The position numbers were made by a program, and so were the translations under genes. A model generated the notes under the pieces. The model did not search any database. It was not told the origin of the DNA and worked only from the letters and a program-made list of their open reading frames with translations. From Linum tenue (taxonomy: Eukaryota > Streptophyta > Magnoliopsida > Malpighiales > Linaceae), in the NCBI GenBank assembly GCA_946122785.1, contig CAMGYJ010000005.1, positions 67,530,200-67,594,199 on the forward strand: a stretch of 64,000 nt of DNA, in the 5' to 3' direction. This document shows, one piece after another, positions 1 through 12,212 of this stretch (its first letter is position 1; each line of letters starts with the position of its first letter).

Positions 1-2639
1 CAAATTTTACAATAAGGTGGATTTGCACTCCAAATGTCTTGTAATTTTGATGGACATGTGATTCAATGATTGGTTTAGTCCTATAAACACATAAACCGCT
101 TAATTGTGTCATAATGACAAGATTTGCACGAGTACAAACTATTAGTACCGAGTCCAAATTGCATGATAAGGTGGATTTGCACTCAAAATGTCTTTTAATA
201 CTGATGGACATGTGATTCAATGATTGGTTTAGTCATATAAATTCATAAACCGCTTAATTAGGTCATAATGAAAAGATGTGCACGAGGACGAACTCTGAGT
301 ACCGGGTCCAAATTGCACAATATGGTGGATTTGCACTCCAAATGTCTTGTAATGTTAATGGACATTTGATTCAATGATTGGTTTAGTTATATAAACACAT
401 AAACCGCTTAATTGTGTCATAATGACAAGATATGCACGAGTACGAACTCTTAGTACCGAGTCCAAATTGGACAATAAGGCTGATTTGCACTCCAAATGTC
501 TTGTAATGTTGGTGGACATGTGATTCAATGATTGGTTTAGTCATATAAACACATAAACCGCTTAATTTTGTCATAATGACAAGAAGTGAATGAGTACGAA
601 CTCTTAGTACCGAGTCCAAATTCTACAATAAGGTGGATTTGCACTTCAAATGTCTTGTAATGTTGATGGACATGTTATTCAATGATTGGTTTAGTCATAT
701 AAAAAAATAAACCGTTTAATTTTGTCATAATGAAAAGATGTGCATGAGTACGAATTATTAGTACCGAGTCCAAATTGCACAATAAGGTGGATTTGCGCTC
801 CAAATGTCTCGTAATGTTGATGGACATGTGATTCAATGATTGGTTTAGTCATATAAACAAATAAACCGCTTAATTGTGTCATAATGACAAGATAAGCACG
901 AGTACGAACTCTTAGTGCCGAGTCCAAATTGCACAATAAGCTGGATTTGCACTCCAAATGTCTTGCAATGTTGGTGGACATGTGATTAAATGATTGGTTT
1001 AGTAATATAAACACATAAACCGCTTAATTGTGTCATAATGACAAGAAGTGAATGAGTACGAACTCTTTGTACCGAGTCCAAATTGTACAATAAGGTGGAT
1101 TTTCACTCCAAATGTCTTGTAATGTTAATAGACATGTGATTCTTTGATTGGTTTAGTCATATAAACACATAAACCGCTTAATTGTGTCATAATGACAAGA
1201 CGTGCTCGAGTTCGAACTCTTAGTACCGAGTCCAAATTGTACAATAAGGTATATTTGCACTTCAAATGTCCTGTAATGTTGATGGACATGTTATTCAATG
1301 ATTGGTTTAGTCATATAAACACATAAACCGTTTAATTTTGTCATAATGAAAAGATGTTCACGAGTACGAACTCTTAGTACCGAGTCCAAATTGCACAATA
1401 AGGTGGATTTGCGCTCCAAATGTCTTGTAATGTTGATGGACATGTGATTCAATGATTGGTTAAGTCATATAAATAAATAAACCGCTTAATTGTGTCATAA
1501 TGACCAGATATGCACGAGTACGAACTCTTAGTACAGAGTCCAAATTGCACAATAAGGTGGATTTGCACTCCAAATGTCTTCTAATGTTGGTGGACATGTG
1601 ATTAAATGATTGGTTTAGTAATATAAACACATAAACCGCTTAATTGTGTCATAATGAAAAGATATGCACGAGTACGAACTCTTAGTATCGAGGCCAAATT
1701 GTACAATAAGGATGATTTGCACTCCAAATGTCTTGTAATGTTGGTGGACATGTGATTCAATGATTGGTTTAGTCATATAAACACATAAACCGCTTAATTG
1801 TGTCATAATGACAAGAAGTGAATGAGTACAAACTCTTAGTACTGAGTCCAAATTGTACAATAAGGTGGATTTGCACTCCAAATGTCTTGTAATGTTGATG
1901 GACATGTAATTCAATGATTGGTTTAGTCATATAAACACATAAACCGTTTAATTTTGTCATAATGAAAAGATGTGCACGAGTACGAACTCTTATTACCGAG
2001 TCCAAATTGCACAATAAGGTGGATTTGCGCTCCAAATGTCTTGTAATGTTGATGGACATGTGATTCAATGATTGGTTTAGTCATATAAAAAAATAAACCG
2101 CTTAATTGTGTCATAATGACAAGATATGCACGAGTACGAACTCCTAGTACCGAGTCCAAATTGCACAATAAGGTGGATTTGCACTCCAAAGGTCTTGTAA
2201 TGTTGGTGGACATGTGATTAAATGATTGGTCTAGTCATATAAACACATAAACCGCTTAATTGTGTCATAATGACAAGAAGTGAATGAGTACGAACTCTTA
2301 GTACCGAGTCCAAATTTTACAATAAGGTGGATTTGCACTCCAAATGTCTTGTAATGTTGATGGACATATGATTCAATGATTGGTTTAGTCATATAAACAC
2401 ATCAACCGTTTAATTTTGTCATAATGAAAAGATGTGCACGAGTACGAACTCTTAGTACCGAGTCCAAATTGCACAATAAGGTGGATTTGCACTCCAAATG
2501 TCTTGTAATGTTGGTGGACATGTGATTCATTGATTGGTTTAGTTATATAAACACATAAACCGCTTAATTGTGTCATAATGAAAAGATATGCACGAGTACG
2601 AACTCTTAGTACCGAGTCCAAATTGTACAATAAGGTGGA

Positions 2640-2900
2640 TTTGCACTCCAAATGTCTTGTAATGTTGATGGACGTGTGATTCAATGATTGGTTTAGTCAT
2701 ATAAACACATAAACCGTTTAATTTAGTCATAATGAAAAGATGTGCACGAGTACGAACTCTTAGTACCGAGTCCAAATTGCACAATAAGGTGGATTTGCAC
2801 TCCAAATGTCTTGTAATCACATAAACCGCTTAATTGTGTCATAATGACAAGACGTGCTCGAGTTCGAACTCTTAGTACCGAGTCCAAATTATACAATAAG
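2640..2900 (-). repeat. truncated satellite monomer
   Basis: Around 2816 the monomer jumps from the block ending gtcttgtaat directly to cacataaaccgc, so about 50 bp of the unit is missing (the part normally reading from the gttgatggacatgtg block to catataaa). Flanking monomers are full length. This is an ordinary deletion or unequal-exchange scar inside the array. Confidence 0.8.
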
Positions 2901-4317
2901 GTGGATTTGCACTCCAAATGTCTTGTAATGTTGGTGGACATGTGATTCATTGATTGGTTTAGTTATATAAACACATAAACCGCTTAATTGTGTCATAATG
3001 AAAAGATATGCACGAGTACGAACTATTAGTACCGAGTCCAAATTGCACGATAAGGTGGATTTGCACTCCAAATGTCTTGTAATGTTGTTGGACATGTGAT
3101 TCAGTGATTGGTTTAGTTATATAAACACATAAACCGCTTAATTATGTCATAATGACAAGATATACACGAGTACGAACTCTTAGTAATGAGTCTAAATTGC
3201 ACAATAAGGTGGATTTGCACTCCAAATGTCTTGTAATGTTTTTGGCCATGTGATTTAATGATTGGTTTAGTAATATAAACTCATAAACCGCTTAATTGTG
3301 TCATAATGACAAGAAGTGAATGAGTACGAACTCTTAGTACCGAGTCCAAATTGTACAATAAGGTGGATTTTCACTCCAAATGTCTTGTAATGTTGATAAA
3401 CATGTGATTCTTTGATTGCTTTAGTCATATAATAACATAAACCACTAATTGTGTCATAATGACAAGATTTGCACGAATACAAACTATTAGTAACGAGTCC
3501 AAATTGCACGATAAGGTGGATTTGCACTCAAAATGTCCTGTAATGTTGATGGACATGTGATTCAATGATTGGTTTAGTCATATAAACACATAAACCGTTT
3601 AATTTTGTCATAATGAAAAGATGTGCATGAGTACAAACTATTAGTACCGAGTCCAAATTGCACAATAAGGTGGATTTGCGCTCCAAATGTCTCGTAATGT
3701 TGATGGACATGTGATTCAATGATTGGTTTAGTCATATAAACAAATAAACCGCTTAATTGTGTCATAATGACAAGATAAGCACGAGTACGAACTCTTAGTA
3801 CCGAGTCGAAATTGCACAATAAGGTGGATTTGCACTCCAAATGTCTTGCAATGTTGGTGGACATGTGATTAAATGATTGGTTTAGTAATATAAACACATA
3901 AACCGCTTAATTGTGTCATAATGACAAGAAGTGAATGAGTACGAACTCTTAGTACCGAGTCCAAATTGTATGATAAGGTGGATTTTCACTCCAAATGTCT
4001 TGTAATGTTGATAGACATGTGATTCTTTGATTAGTTTAGTCATATAAACACATAAACCGCTTAATTGTTTCATAATGACAAGAAGTGAATGAGTACGAAC
4101 TCTTAGTACCGAGTCCAAATTGTACAATAAGGTGGATTTTCACTCCAAATGTCTTGTAATGTTGATAGACATGTAATTCTTTGATTGGTTTAGTCATATA
4201 AACACATAAACCGCTTAATTGTGTCATAATGACAAGACGTGCTCGAGTTCGAACTCTTAGTACCGAGTCCAAATTATACAATAAGGTGGATTTGCACTCT
4301 CAATGTCTTGTAATGTT

Positions 4318-4385
4318 GATGGACATGTGATTCAATGATTTGATTGGTTTAGTCATATATTTGATTGGTTTAGTCATATAAACAC
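4318..4385 (-). repeat. small internal duplication in a monomer
   Basis: The block ttgattggtttagtcatata is present twice in direct succession here, lengthening this monomer by about 26 bp. It explains why the spacing between the related blocks at 3528 and 5094 is 1566 bp rather than an exact multiple of 154. Likely replication slippage. Confidence 0.85.
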
Positions 4386-7300
4386 ATAAACCGCTTAATT
4401 GTGTCATAATGACAAGACGTGCTCGAGTTCGAACTCTTAGTACCGAGTCCAAATTATACAATAAGGTGGATTTGCACTCTCAATGTCTTGTAATGTTGAT
4501 GGACATGTGATTCAATGATTGGTTTAGTTATATAAACACATAAACCGTTTAATTTTGTCATAATGAAAAGATGTGCATGAGTACAAACTATTAGTACCGA
4601 GTCCAAATTGCACGATAAGGTGGATTTGCACTCCAAATGTCTTGTAATGTTGTTGGACATGTGATTCAGTGATTGGTTTAGTTATATAAACACATAAACC
4701 GCTTAATTATGTCATAATGACAAGATATACACGAGTACGAACTCTTAGTAATGAGTCTAAATTGCACAATAAGGTGGATTTGCACTCCAAATGTCTTGTA
4801 ATGTTTGTGGCCATGTGATTTAATGATTGGTTTAGTAATATAAACTCATAAACCGCTTAATTGTGTCATAATGACAAGAAGTGAATGAGTACGAACTCTT
4901 AGTACCGAGTCCAAATTGTACAATAAGTTGGATTTTCACTCCAAATGTCTTGTAATGTTGATAAACATGTGATTCTTTGATTGCTTTAGTCATATAATAA
5001 CATAAACCACTTAACTATGTCATAATGACAAGATTTGCACGAATACAAACTATTAGTAACGAGTCCAAATTGCACGATAAGGTGGATTTGCACTCAAAAT
5101 GTCCTGTAATGTTGATGGACATGTGATTCAATGATTGGTTTAGTCATATAAACACATAAACCGTTTAATTTTGTCATAATGAAAAGATGTGCATGAGTAC
5201 GAACTATTAGTACCGAGTCCAAATTGCACAATAAGGTGGATTTGCGCTCCAAATGTCTCGTAATGTTGATGGACATGTGATTCAATGATTGGTTTAGTCA
5301 TATAAACAAATAAACCGCTTAATTGTGTCATAATGACAAGACGTGCTCGAGTTCGAACTCTTAGTACCGAGTCCAAATTATACAATAAGGTGGATTTGCA
5401 CTCTCAATGTCTTGTAATGTTGATGGACATGTGATTCAATGATTGGTTTAGTTATATAAACACATAAACCGTTTAATTTTGTCATAATGAAAAGATGTGC
5501 ATGAGTACAAACTATTAGTACCGAGTCCAAATTGCACGATAAGGTGGATTTGCACTCCAAATGTCTTGTAATGTTGTTGGACATGTGATTCAGTGATTGG
5601 TTTAGTTATATAAACACATAAACCGCTTAATTATGTCATAATGACAAGATATACACGAGTACGAACTCTTAGTAATGAGTCTAAATTGCACAATAAGGTG
5701 GATTTGCACTCCAAATGTCTTGTAATGTTTGTGGCCATGTGATTTAATGATTGGTTTAGTAATATAAACTCATAAACCGCTTAATTGTGTCATAATGACA
5801 AGAAGTGAATGAGTACGAACTCTTAGTACCGAGTCCAAATTGTACGATAAGGTGGATTTTCACTCCAAATGTCTTGTAATGTTGATAGACATGTGATTCT
5901 TTGATTAGTTTAGTCATATAAACACATAAACCGCTTAATTGTGTCATAATGACAAGACGTGCTCGAGTTCGAACTCTTCGTACCGAGTCCAAATTATACA
6001 ATAAGGTGGATTTGCACTCTCAATGTCTTGTAATGTTGATGGACATGTGATTCAATGATTGGTTTAGTTATATAAATACATAAACCGTTTAATTTTGTCA
6101 TAATGAAAAGATGTGCATGAGTACAAACTATTAGTACCGAGTCCAAATTGCAAGATAAGGTGGATTTGCACTCCAAATGTCTTGTAATGTTGTTGGACAT
6201 GTGATTCAATGATTGGTTTAGTTATATAAACACATAAACCTCTTAATTATGTCATAATGACAAGATATACACGAGTACGAACTCTTAGTAATGAGTCTAA
6301 ATTGCACAATAAGGTGGATTTGCACTCCAAATGTCTTGTAATGTTGGTGGCCATGTGATTTAATGATTGGTTTAGTAATATAAACTCATAAACCGCTTAA
6401 TTGTATCATAATGACAAGAAGTGAATGAGTACGAACTCTTAGTACCGAGTCCAAATTGTACAATAAGGTGGATTTTCACTCCAAATGTCTTGTAATGTTC
6501 ATAGACATGTGATTCTTTGATTGCTTTAGTCATATAATAACATAAACCGCTTAATTGTGTCATAATGACAAGATTTGCACGAATACAAACTATTAGTAAC
6601 GAGTCCAAATTGCACGATAAGGTGGATTTGCACTCAAAATGTCCTGTAATGTTGATGGACATGTGATTCAATGATTGGTTTAGTCATATAAACACATAAA
6701 CCGCTTAATTGTGTTATAATGAAAAGATGTGCACGAGTACGAACTCTTAGTACCGGGTCCAAATTGCACAATAAGGTGGATTGCACTCCAAATGTCTTGT
6801 AATGTTGATGGACATGTGATTCAATGATTGGTTTAGTTATATAAACACATAAACCGCTTAATTATGTCATAATGACAAGATATACACGAGTACGAACTCT
6901 TAGTAATGAGTCTAAATTGCACAATAAGGTGGATTTGCACTCCAAATGTCTTGTAATGTTGATGGACATGTAATTCAATGATTGGTTTAGTCATATAAAC
7001 ACATAAACCGCTTAATTGTGTCATAATGACAAGATATGCACGAGTACGAACTCTTAGTACCGAGTCCAAATTGCACAATAAGGTGGATTTGCACTCCAAA
7101 GGTCTTGTAATGTTGGTGGACATGTGATTAAATGATTGGTCTAGTCATATAAACACATAAACCGCTTAATTGTGTCATAATGACAAGAAGTGAATGAGTA
7201 CGAACTCTTAGTACTGAATCCAAATTGTACAATAAGGTGGATTTGCACTCCAAATGTCTTGTAATGTTGATGGACATGTGATTCAATGATTGGTTTAGTC

Positions 7301-8936
7301 ATATAAACACATAAACCGTTTAATTTTGTCATAATGAAAAGATGTGCACGAGTACGAACTCTTAGTACCGAGTCCAAATTGCACAATAAGGTGGATTTGC
7401 GCTCCAAATGTCTTGTAATGTTGATGGACATGTGATTCAATGATTGGTTTAGTCATATAAACAAATAAACCGCTTAATTGTGTCATAATGACAAGATATG
7501 CACGAGTACGAACTCTTAGTACCGAGTCCAAATTGTACAATAAGGTGGTTTTGCACTCCAAATGTCTTGTAATGTTGGTGGACATGTGATTGAATGATTG
7601 GTTTAGCAATATAAACACATAAACCGCTTAATTGTGTCATAATGACAAGAAGTGAATGAGTACGAACTCTTAGTACCGAGTCCAAATTGTACAATAAGGT
7701 GGATTTTCACTCCAAATGTCTTGTAATGTTCATAGACATGTGATTCTTTGATTGCTTTAGTCATATAATAACATAAACCGCTTAATTGTGTCATAATGAC
7801 AAGATTTGCACGAATACAAACTATTAGTAACGAGTCCAAATTGCACGATAAGGTGGATTTGCACTCAAAATGTCCTGTAATGTTGATGGACATGTGATTC
7901 AATGATTGGTTTAGTCATATAAACACATAAACCGCTTAATTGTGTCATAATGAAAAGATGTGCACGAGTACGAACTCTTAGTACCGGGTCCAAATTGCAC
8001 AATAAGGTGGATTGCACTCCAAATGTCTTGTAATGTTGATGGACATGTGATTCAATGATTGGTTTAGTTATATAAACACATAAACTGCTTAATTGTGTCA
8101 TAATGACAAGATATGCACGAGTACGAACTCTTAGTACCGAGTCCAAATTGCACAATAAGGTGGATTTGCGCTCCAAATGTCTTGTAATGTTGATGGACAT
8201 GTGATTCAATGATTGGTTTAGTCATATAAACAAATAAACCGCTTAATTGTGTCATAATGACAAGATATGCACGAGTACGAACTCTTAGTACCGAGTCCAA
8301 ATTGTACAATAAGGTGGATTTGCACTCCAAATGTCTTGTAATGTTGGTGGACATGTGATTGAATGATTGGTTTAGCAATATAAACACATAAACCGCTTAA
8401 TTGTGTCATAATGACAAGAAGTGAATGAGTACGAACTCTTAGTACCGAGTCCAAATTGTAAAATAAGGTGGATTTTCACTCCAAATGTCTTGTAATGTTG
8501 ATAGACATGTGATTCTTTGATTGGTTTAGTCATATAAACACATAAACCGCTTAATTGTGTCATAATGACAAGACGTGCTCGAGTTCGAACTCTTAGTACC
8601 GAGTCCAAATTATACAATAAGGTGGATTTGCACTCTCAATGTCTTGTAATGTTGATGGACATGTGATTCAATGATTGGTTTAGTTATATAAACACATAAA
8701 CCGTTTAATTTTGTCATAATGAAAAGATGTGCATGAGTACAAACTATTAGTACCGAGTCCAAATTGCACGATAAGGTGGATTTGCACTCCAAATGTCTTG
8801 TAATGTTGTTGGACATGTGATTCAATGATTGGTTTAGTTATATAAACACATAAACCTCTTAATTATGTCATAATGACAAGATATACACGAGTACGAACTC
8901 TTAGTAATGAGTCTAAATTGCACAATAAGGTGGATT

Positions 8937-8941
8937 TGCAC
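8937..8941. other. target-site duplication TGCAC, left copy
   Basis: Five bases, TGCAC, directly precede the LTR at 8942 and are repeated directly after the other LTR at 17379-17383. Removing the element and one copy restores a normal satellite monomer, as seen in the uninterrupted paralogue at about 6290-6400. Confidence 0.95.
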
Positions 8942-9620
8942 TGAAACGTCCCGACATTTTTCGAAAATCAAACCACAACTCAAACCCAAAACCGGTTACT
9001 CCGGAGCAACCCAAACCACTTTTAAAATAACAAACTGACTTTTATTAATAACTTTAAGTCAAAAAGTCCCAACACTTGTGCAAAGTCTCAATCTCAAACA
9101 CTTAAAACAACTTAACACAGAATCTTGAACTTTGAATCTCCAGTACATATACTCATAACCATAAACATAAAACAACTAATAAACTTCAACTATACTCTTC
9201 ACCCAGCTCCTTGACATCTCATCTTCGGTACTGGCACGACCGCTTGCCTCATCTTACTTCTTCTCGGAATCCATTTCCGATAACTCATCCTCAGCCTGGT
9301 GAGTGAGAAGGGGTCAGTCTACGCCCTTACGTTTTAACAATTCTAATACTTGAGTACTTTACTTAAACACTTAACTGTGACTAGTGGAAGTTGTTTGGTA
9401 CTTCCAATCTTAAAATCTTAACTCTTAAACTTTGAGGGAGTTGAAGTTACTCTCCTCTCTTAAACTCAAATCTCGACTTAAATACTTGACTGACGCTGGG
9501 ATCCCTCACTAGCTAGTCCGGTTGCCAACTCATACGTATGAGAAGCCACCTAGGCTTTCCTTAAACTTAAACTTAGTTAGGGAAGTCGTAACGATTCATC
9601 CCCCTAACATCTTAAACTTA

Positions 9621-9642
9621 TCGTGGTGGCTCTTCACCACGA
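9621..9642. other. hairpin in family 1 LTR
   Basis: Perfect inverted repeat: TCGTGGTG, six-base loop, CACCACGA. The same hairpin occurs in the other LTR at about 15167-15188. It lies in the U5-proximal part of the LTR in element orientation. Function unknown. Confidence 0.6.
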
Positions 9643-9643
9643 T

Positions 9644-9699
9644 TCTCAAGAGCATAACTGCTGCTCATCTTAAAAGTCTCAAGAGCATAACTGCTGCTC
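9644..9699. repeat. 23-bp direct repeat in family 1 LTR
   Basis: The 23-bp unit starting tctcaagagcataactg occurs at 9644-9666 and again at 9677-9699, with a 10-bp spacer. Both copies are also kept in the other LTR at about 15190-15245. A short tandem duplication fixed before this copy inserted. Confidence 0.85.
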
Positions 9700-9762
9700 T
9701 ATCTCAAAATGTCTCAACAGGCAACGGACTGGCGCTAGTGACTAAAAACACTTAAAACGACT

Positions 9763-9780
9763 TCACCTTCTTGAAGGTGA
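9763..9780. other. perfect 8-bp-stem hairpin in family 1 LTR
   Basis: TCACCTTC, two-base loop, GAAGGTGA. Present identically in the other LTR near 15309-15326. Could form in the RNA of either strand; no known role can be assigned. Confidence 0.6.
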
Positions 9781-10529
9781 GTTACTTCTTAAAAAGGACT
9801 TGCTTCTTAACTTTAACGATAACTCATAAACTTAAGGCTTAAATTTAAATAAAAACTCATGCAAATTCACATCAAGCATAGCTCAACACAATCACATATA
9901 ATCAATCATAAGCACAATCAAACAACGACATTCACTTCATCAAAATACTCAAAACTGGGAATTCTTGAAAGAGCACGTAAGGCGTAGAATTTACCCCCTT
10001 TACACTCACCTCGAAAAGACGACTCTTCTTAATTGACGGTTGACCCACGTCATCCTCCGAAACTCCACGCTCCAACTCCTCGTGCTTCGCTTCCTTTTGC
10101 ATTTCCTCCTAATCGATATTTAGGCAAAACTTAACTCACTTATCTCCAAGCGTAACTAACCAAACGACCTTCAACTTGGTTAATTTCAATTCCAATCCCC
10201 TCCATTTAATCTTTCCTAAGATTCCCCACAAAATTCTGGAAAATTACCTTTTTGCCCCAAACTGGAAAATTACCAAATAGTCCTCGAAATTCCCAGGTTT
10301 TACCATTCAGCCACAAATTTCCAGAATTGCACAATTCAGTCCTCTAGGCCACTTCCACTTTCTGATTTAAACAATTAAGCCCCAAAAAGGCTTATTTCCA
10401 TTCGGTAACCAAAACTTCACCAATTACGGACTAATCCCTGTCATGGTAAATTTCAAATTGATACCCAAACTTCCTCAAAATCCCCAAACTGCCCTTGCTC
10501 CTAAAAAGACCAGATTACCCTCAATCATC

Positions 10530-11630
10530 TATCTAATTCCCTAAATTTTGCCTTCGACATCCCAAAATTACAGGAGGGATTTTCCTCACCTTCTCGCCGT
10601 CGTCGACGATGCCGATGCCGTCGCCGTCCCGTCTCCGACGACCACCGCCGTCGTCCTCCTCCCCGTCTTCACGCCCACAACAAACGCACTCCTCCGGCTC
10701 TGGCTCCTGCTCTGGCTCATCATCTTCTCCATCCTCGAACAGTAGCGCTCCGGCGGCACCCACCATCGAAGCTCCGCCATCGTCACGCCCGTCGCTCCTG
10801 CTCGGGCCGCAATTGGGCGGCCAGCTCCGGATTGCAACCACCTTTGGTCGCATCAGAGGGTGCCCCAGCTGCCTCGTCCCTGCACCATCTCCCACCTGCC
10901 TGCTGGCTACGTTAACACTAGCTCCCGCTGCGGCCGCCGTCAACGAGTTCCCGAGCTCCCTCTTGCGTCCGCGGCGTACCATCCTGGTCCGGATCCACCT
11001 TCCTCCTCTTCCTGATCGATTCGCCCCTTCCATTGCAATTCCCGGTCAATCGTCGTAATCGTCGCCGACCTTCTCTCTCTTTCTCTTTGCTCGCCCTCTG
11101 CTTTGTTTCCCGAAAACAGAGAGGCTCTTCTTCTCTTCTTGAGAAACGCCCTCACCACCCCATCTCTAATTAAACCAACCATTAATCCTAATTAAAACTC
11201 CTAATTACATGATTCCGTTACATCCAAACTTCCGGTGAAACCCCCCCCCCCTGCTTTCATTCGTCTTCCTCTGCTGCTCTCTCTTCCTTCCGATTCTGTC
11301 GAACTTCCCAGAGGAGAGCAAATCCTCCTGCTAGCGGCCCCAGGCCCGCTACCTCTCTCTCTACTCTCTTTTTCGGGCCAACGCCCTGCTTCTTTCTTCT
11401 TCCATCTGGGCCGGCAGGCCAGCCTCTTCCTCCCCTTCTTTCGGTTCGGGCCGAGCCCACTCCTTGCCAACCCTCTCTTCTCAACTCTCCTCTTCTTTCC
11501 TCTCCCAGCCCAAGACCAGGGCCCACTCGGCCCTTCTTCTTTCCTTCTTTCCTTCCACCTTGGCCGCCCACAAACAAGAGCCTCCCCCTCCTTCTACCAC
11601 TCAACCCGGCCCAAAATCAAAGACCCCTAA
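10530..11630. other. GC-rich island in family 1 LTR with chance open frames
   Basis: A GC-rich, CpG-rich block inside an otherwise AT-rich element. Long frames stay open on both strands at once (for example 166 aa on the minus strand at 10533-11033 and 149 aa on the plus strand at 10609-11058). Their translations are low complexity (Pro/Ser-rich one way, Arg/Gly/Asp/Glu-rich the other). The second copy of the island (about 16075-17170) breaks these frames with single-base indels, for example a missing C near 16421, so they are not preserved as proteins between the two LTRs. In element orientation the GA-rich part resembles an untranslated leader just after a transcription start. A captured host-gene fragment is possible but nothing in it is recognisable. 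Confidence 0.55.
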
Positions 11631-11839
11631 CCACCAGTCATACTCCCAAACCGGCCCAATCAACCACACAACTAGTCACAACTTAAACACCTGTAACATT
11701 CTCGTTTTATATCGAAACTCGCCACCGTTCGAACCGTTAGTTCGCATTTTTAATCCTCCTCGATATTACGATGAAACTTGATGAATTTAGCCAAGGGTAA
11801 GATAGTCATTTTGACCCTTAGAAAGATCGGGGTGTAACA

Positions 11840-11852
11840 TTTCCTCCACCCT
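11840..11852 (-). other. polypurine tract of family 1 element
   Basis: Read on the minus strand, agggtggaggaaa lies immediately upstream of the 3' LTR start (TGTTACACCCC). This is the expected site of plus-strand DNA priming. It is preceded (minus strand) by a block reading ttcgaggacgaaattt, commonly seen next to this tract in plant Ty3/gypsy elements. Confidence 0.85.
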
Positions 11853-12167
11853 TATAAAAATTTCGTCCTCGAAATTTGATCGGATTCGTCCTTTCATGCT
11901 TCTCTTTCTCGTGCTTCCTTGACTCAAAAATTTACTTGTTAACTTCGACGATGTCCGTTGCTTGACCCGTATAGCTTACCTCACTTATTCTATTCCATCT
12001 TGACCATAAGGGTATTCTTACCAAACTCGTTAGCATCGAGTAGCTTTGACTGGCTACTAGTCCTCTTTAATTCCCTCGCGCGGGTGATAGAATAAATTTT
12101 CGATTCCATTTAATGGTCCAGCTCAGTCAGTACTTGTATTTAGACCCTAAATCGAAGTCGAGGTATC

Positions 12168-12212
12168 ACATTTCCTCCCCCCTTAAGAAAAATTTCGACC
12201 TCGAAATTTGTT
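12168..12212 (-). other. second polypurine-tract-like block inside family 1 element
   Basis: On the minus strand this reads a ttcgaggtcgaaattt-like block, then aaggggggaggaaa, then TGTGATACC. This is the same arrangement as the true tract at 11840-11880 followed by the LTR start. It sits about 330 bp inside the element. Probably the 3' end of a related element with a different LTR, retained after recombination; the segment 11840-12170 would then be a fragment of that other LTR. Confidence 0.6.

Larger units (their letters stand above)
1..8941 (-). repeat. 154-bp satellite array A (about 58 monomers)
   Basis: Head-to-tail tandem repeat with a period of about 154 bp. Landmarks such as the blocks reading ggtttagtcatataaacaca, taaaccgcttaatt and gtccaaattg recur every 154 bp throughout. 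The array is AT-rich and monomers differ by a few per cent to about 15%. Variant monomers recur in the same order at spacings of 4, 5, 6, 8 and 10 monomers, so a loose higher-order structure is present. Strand is given as minus only because the longer chance reading frames lie there; the satellite has no known coding role. No gene or promoter is visible. Known for the class: arrays like this make up plant centromeric, pericentromeric or subtelomeric heterochromatin. Which of these applies cannot be decided from sequence alone. Confidence 0.97.
8942..11839 (-). repeat. family 1 3' LTR
   Basis: 2898-bp long terminal repeat, the downstream one in element orientation. On the plus strand it begins TGAAACGTCCCG and ends GGGTGTAACA. 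It aligns over its whole length with 14487-17378. Differences are about 20 one- or two-base length changes, mostly in homopolymers, and only about two substitutions that I found by eye (for example near 10742 and 11222). Contents on the plus strand: an AT-rich first 1.5 kb, a GC-rich island at about 10530-11130 and a CT-rich stretch to about 11630. Confidence 0.95.

Noticed and set aside
383..8825. Dozens of minus-strand frames of 60-114 aa with similar protein sequence, which could look like a repeated gene family
   Set aside because: They recur exactly with the 154-bp satellite, read the same DNA in two frames in succession, and have no start context or domain. They are by-products of the tandem repeat.
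1..8941. CRISPR-like array because of regular repeats
   Set aside because: There are no unique spacers: the whole 154-bp unit is repeated, there are no cas genes, and the sequence is plant-like.
10533..11033. 166-aa acidic/Arg-rich frame in the family 1 LTR as a possible captured gene
   Set aside because: Low complexity, open in opposite strands simultaneously, and broken by single-base indels in the other LTR. No recognisable domain.
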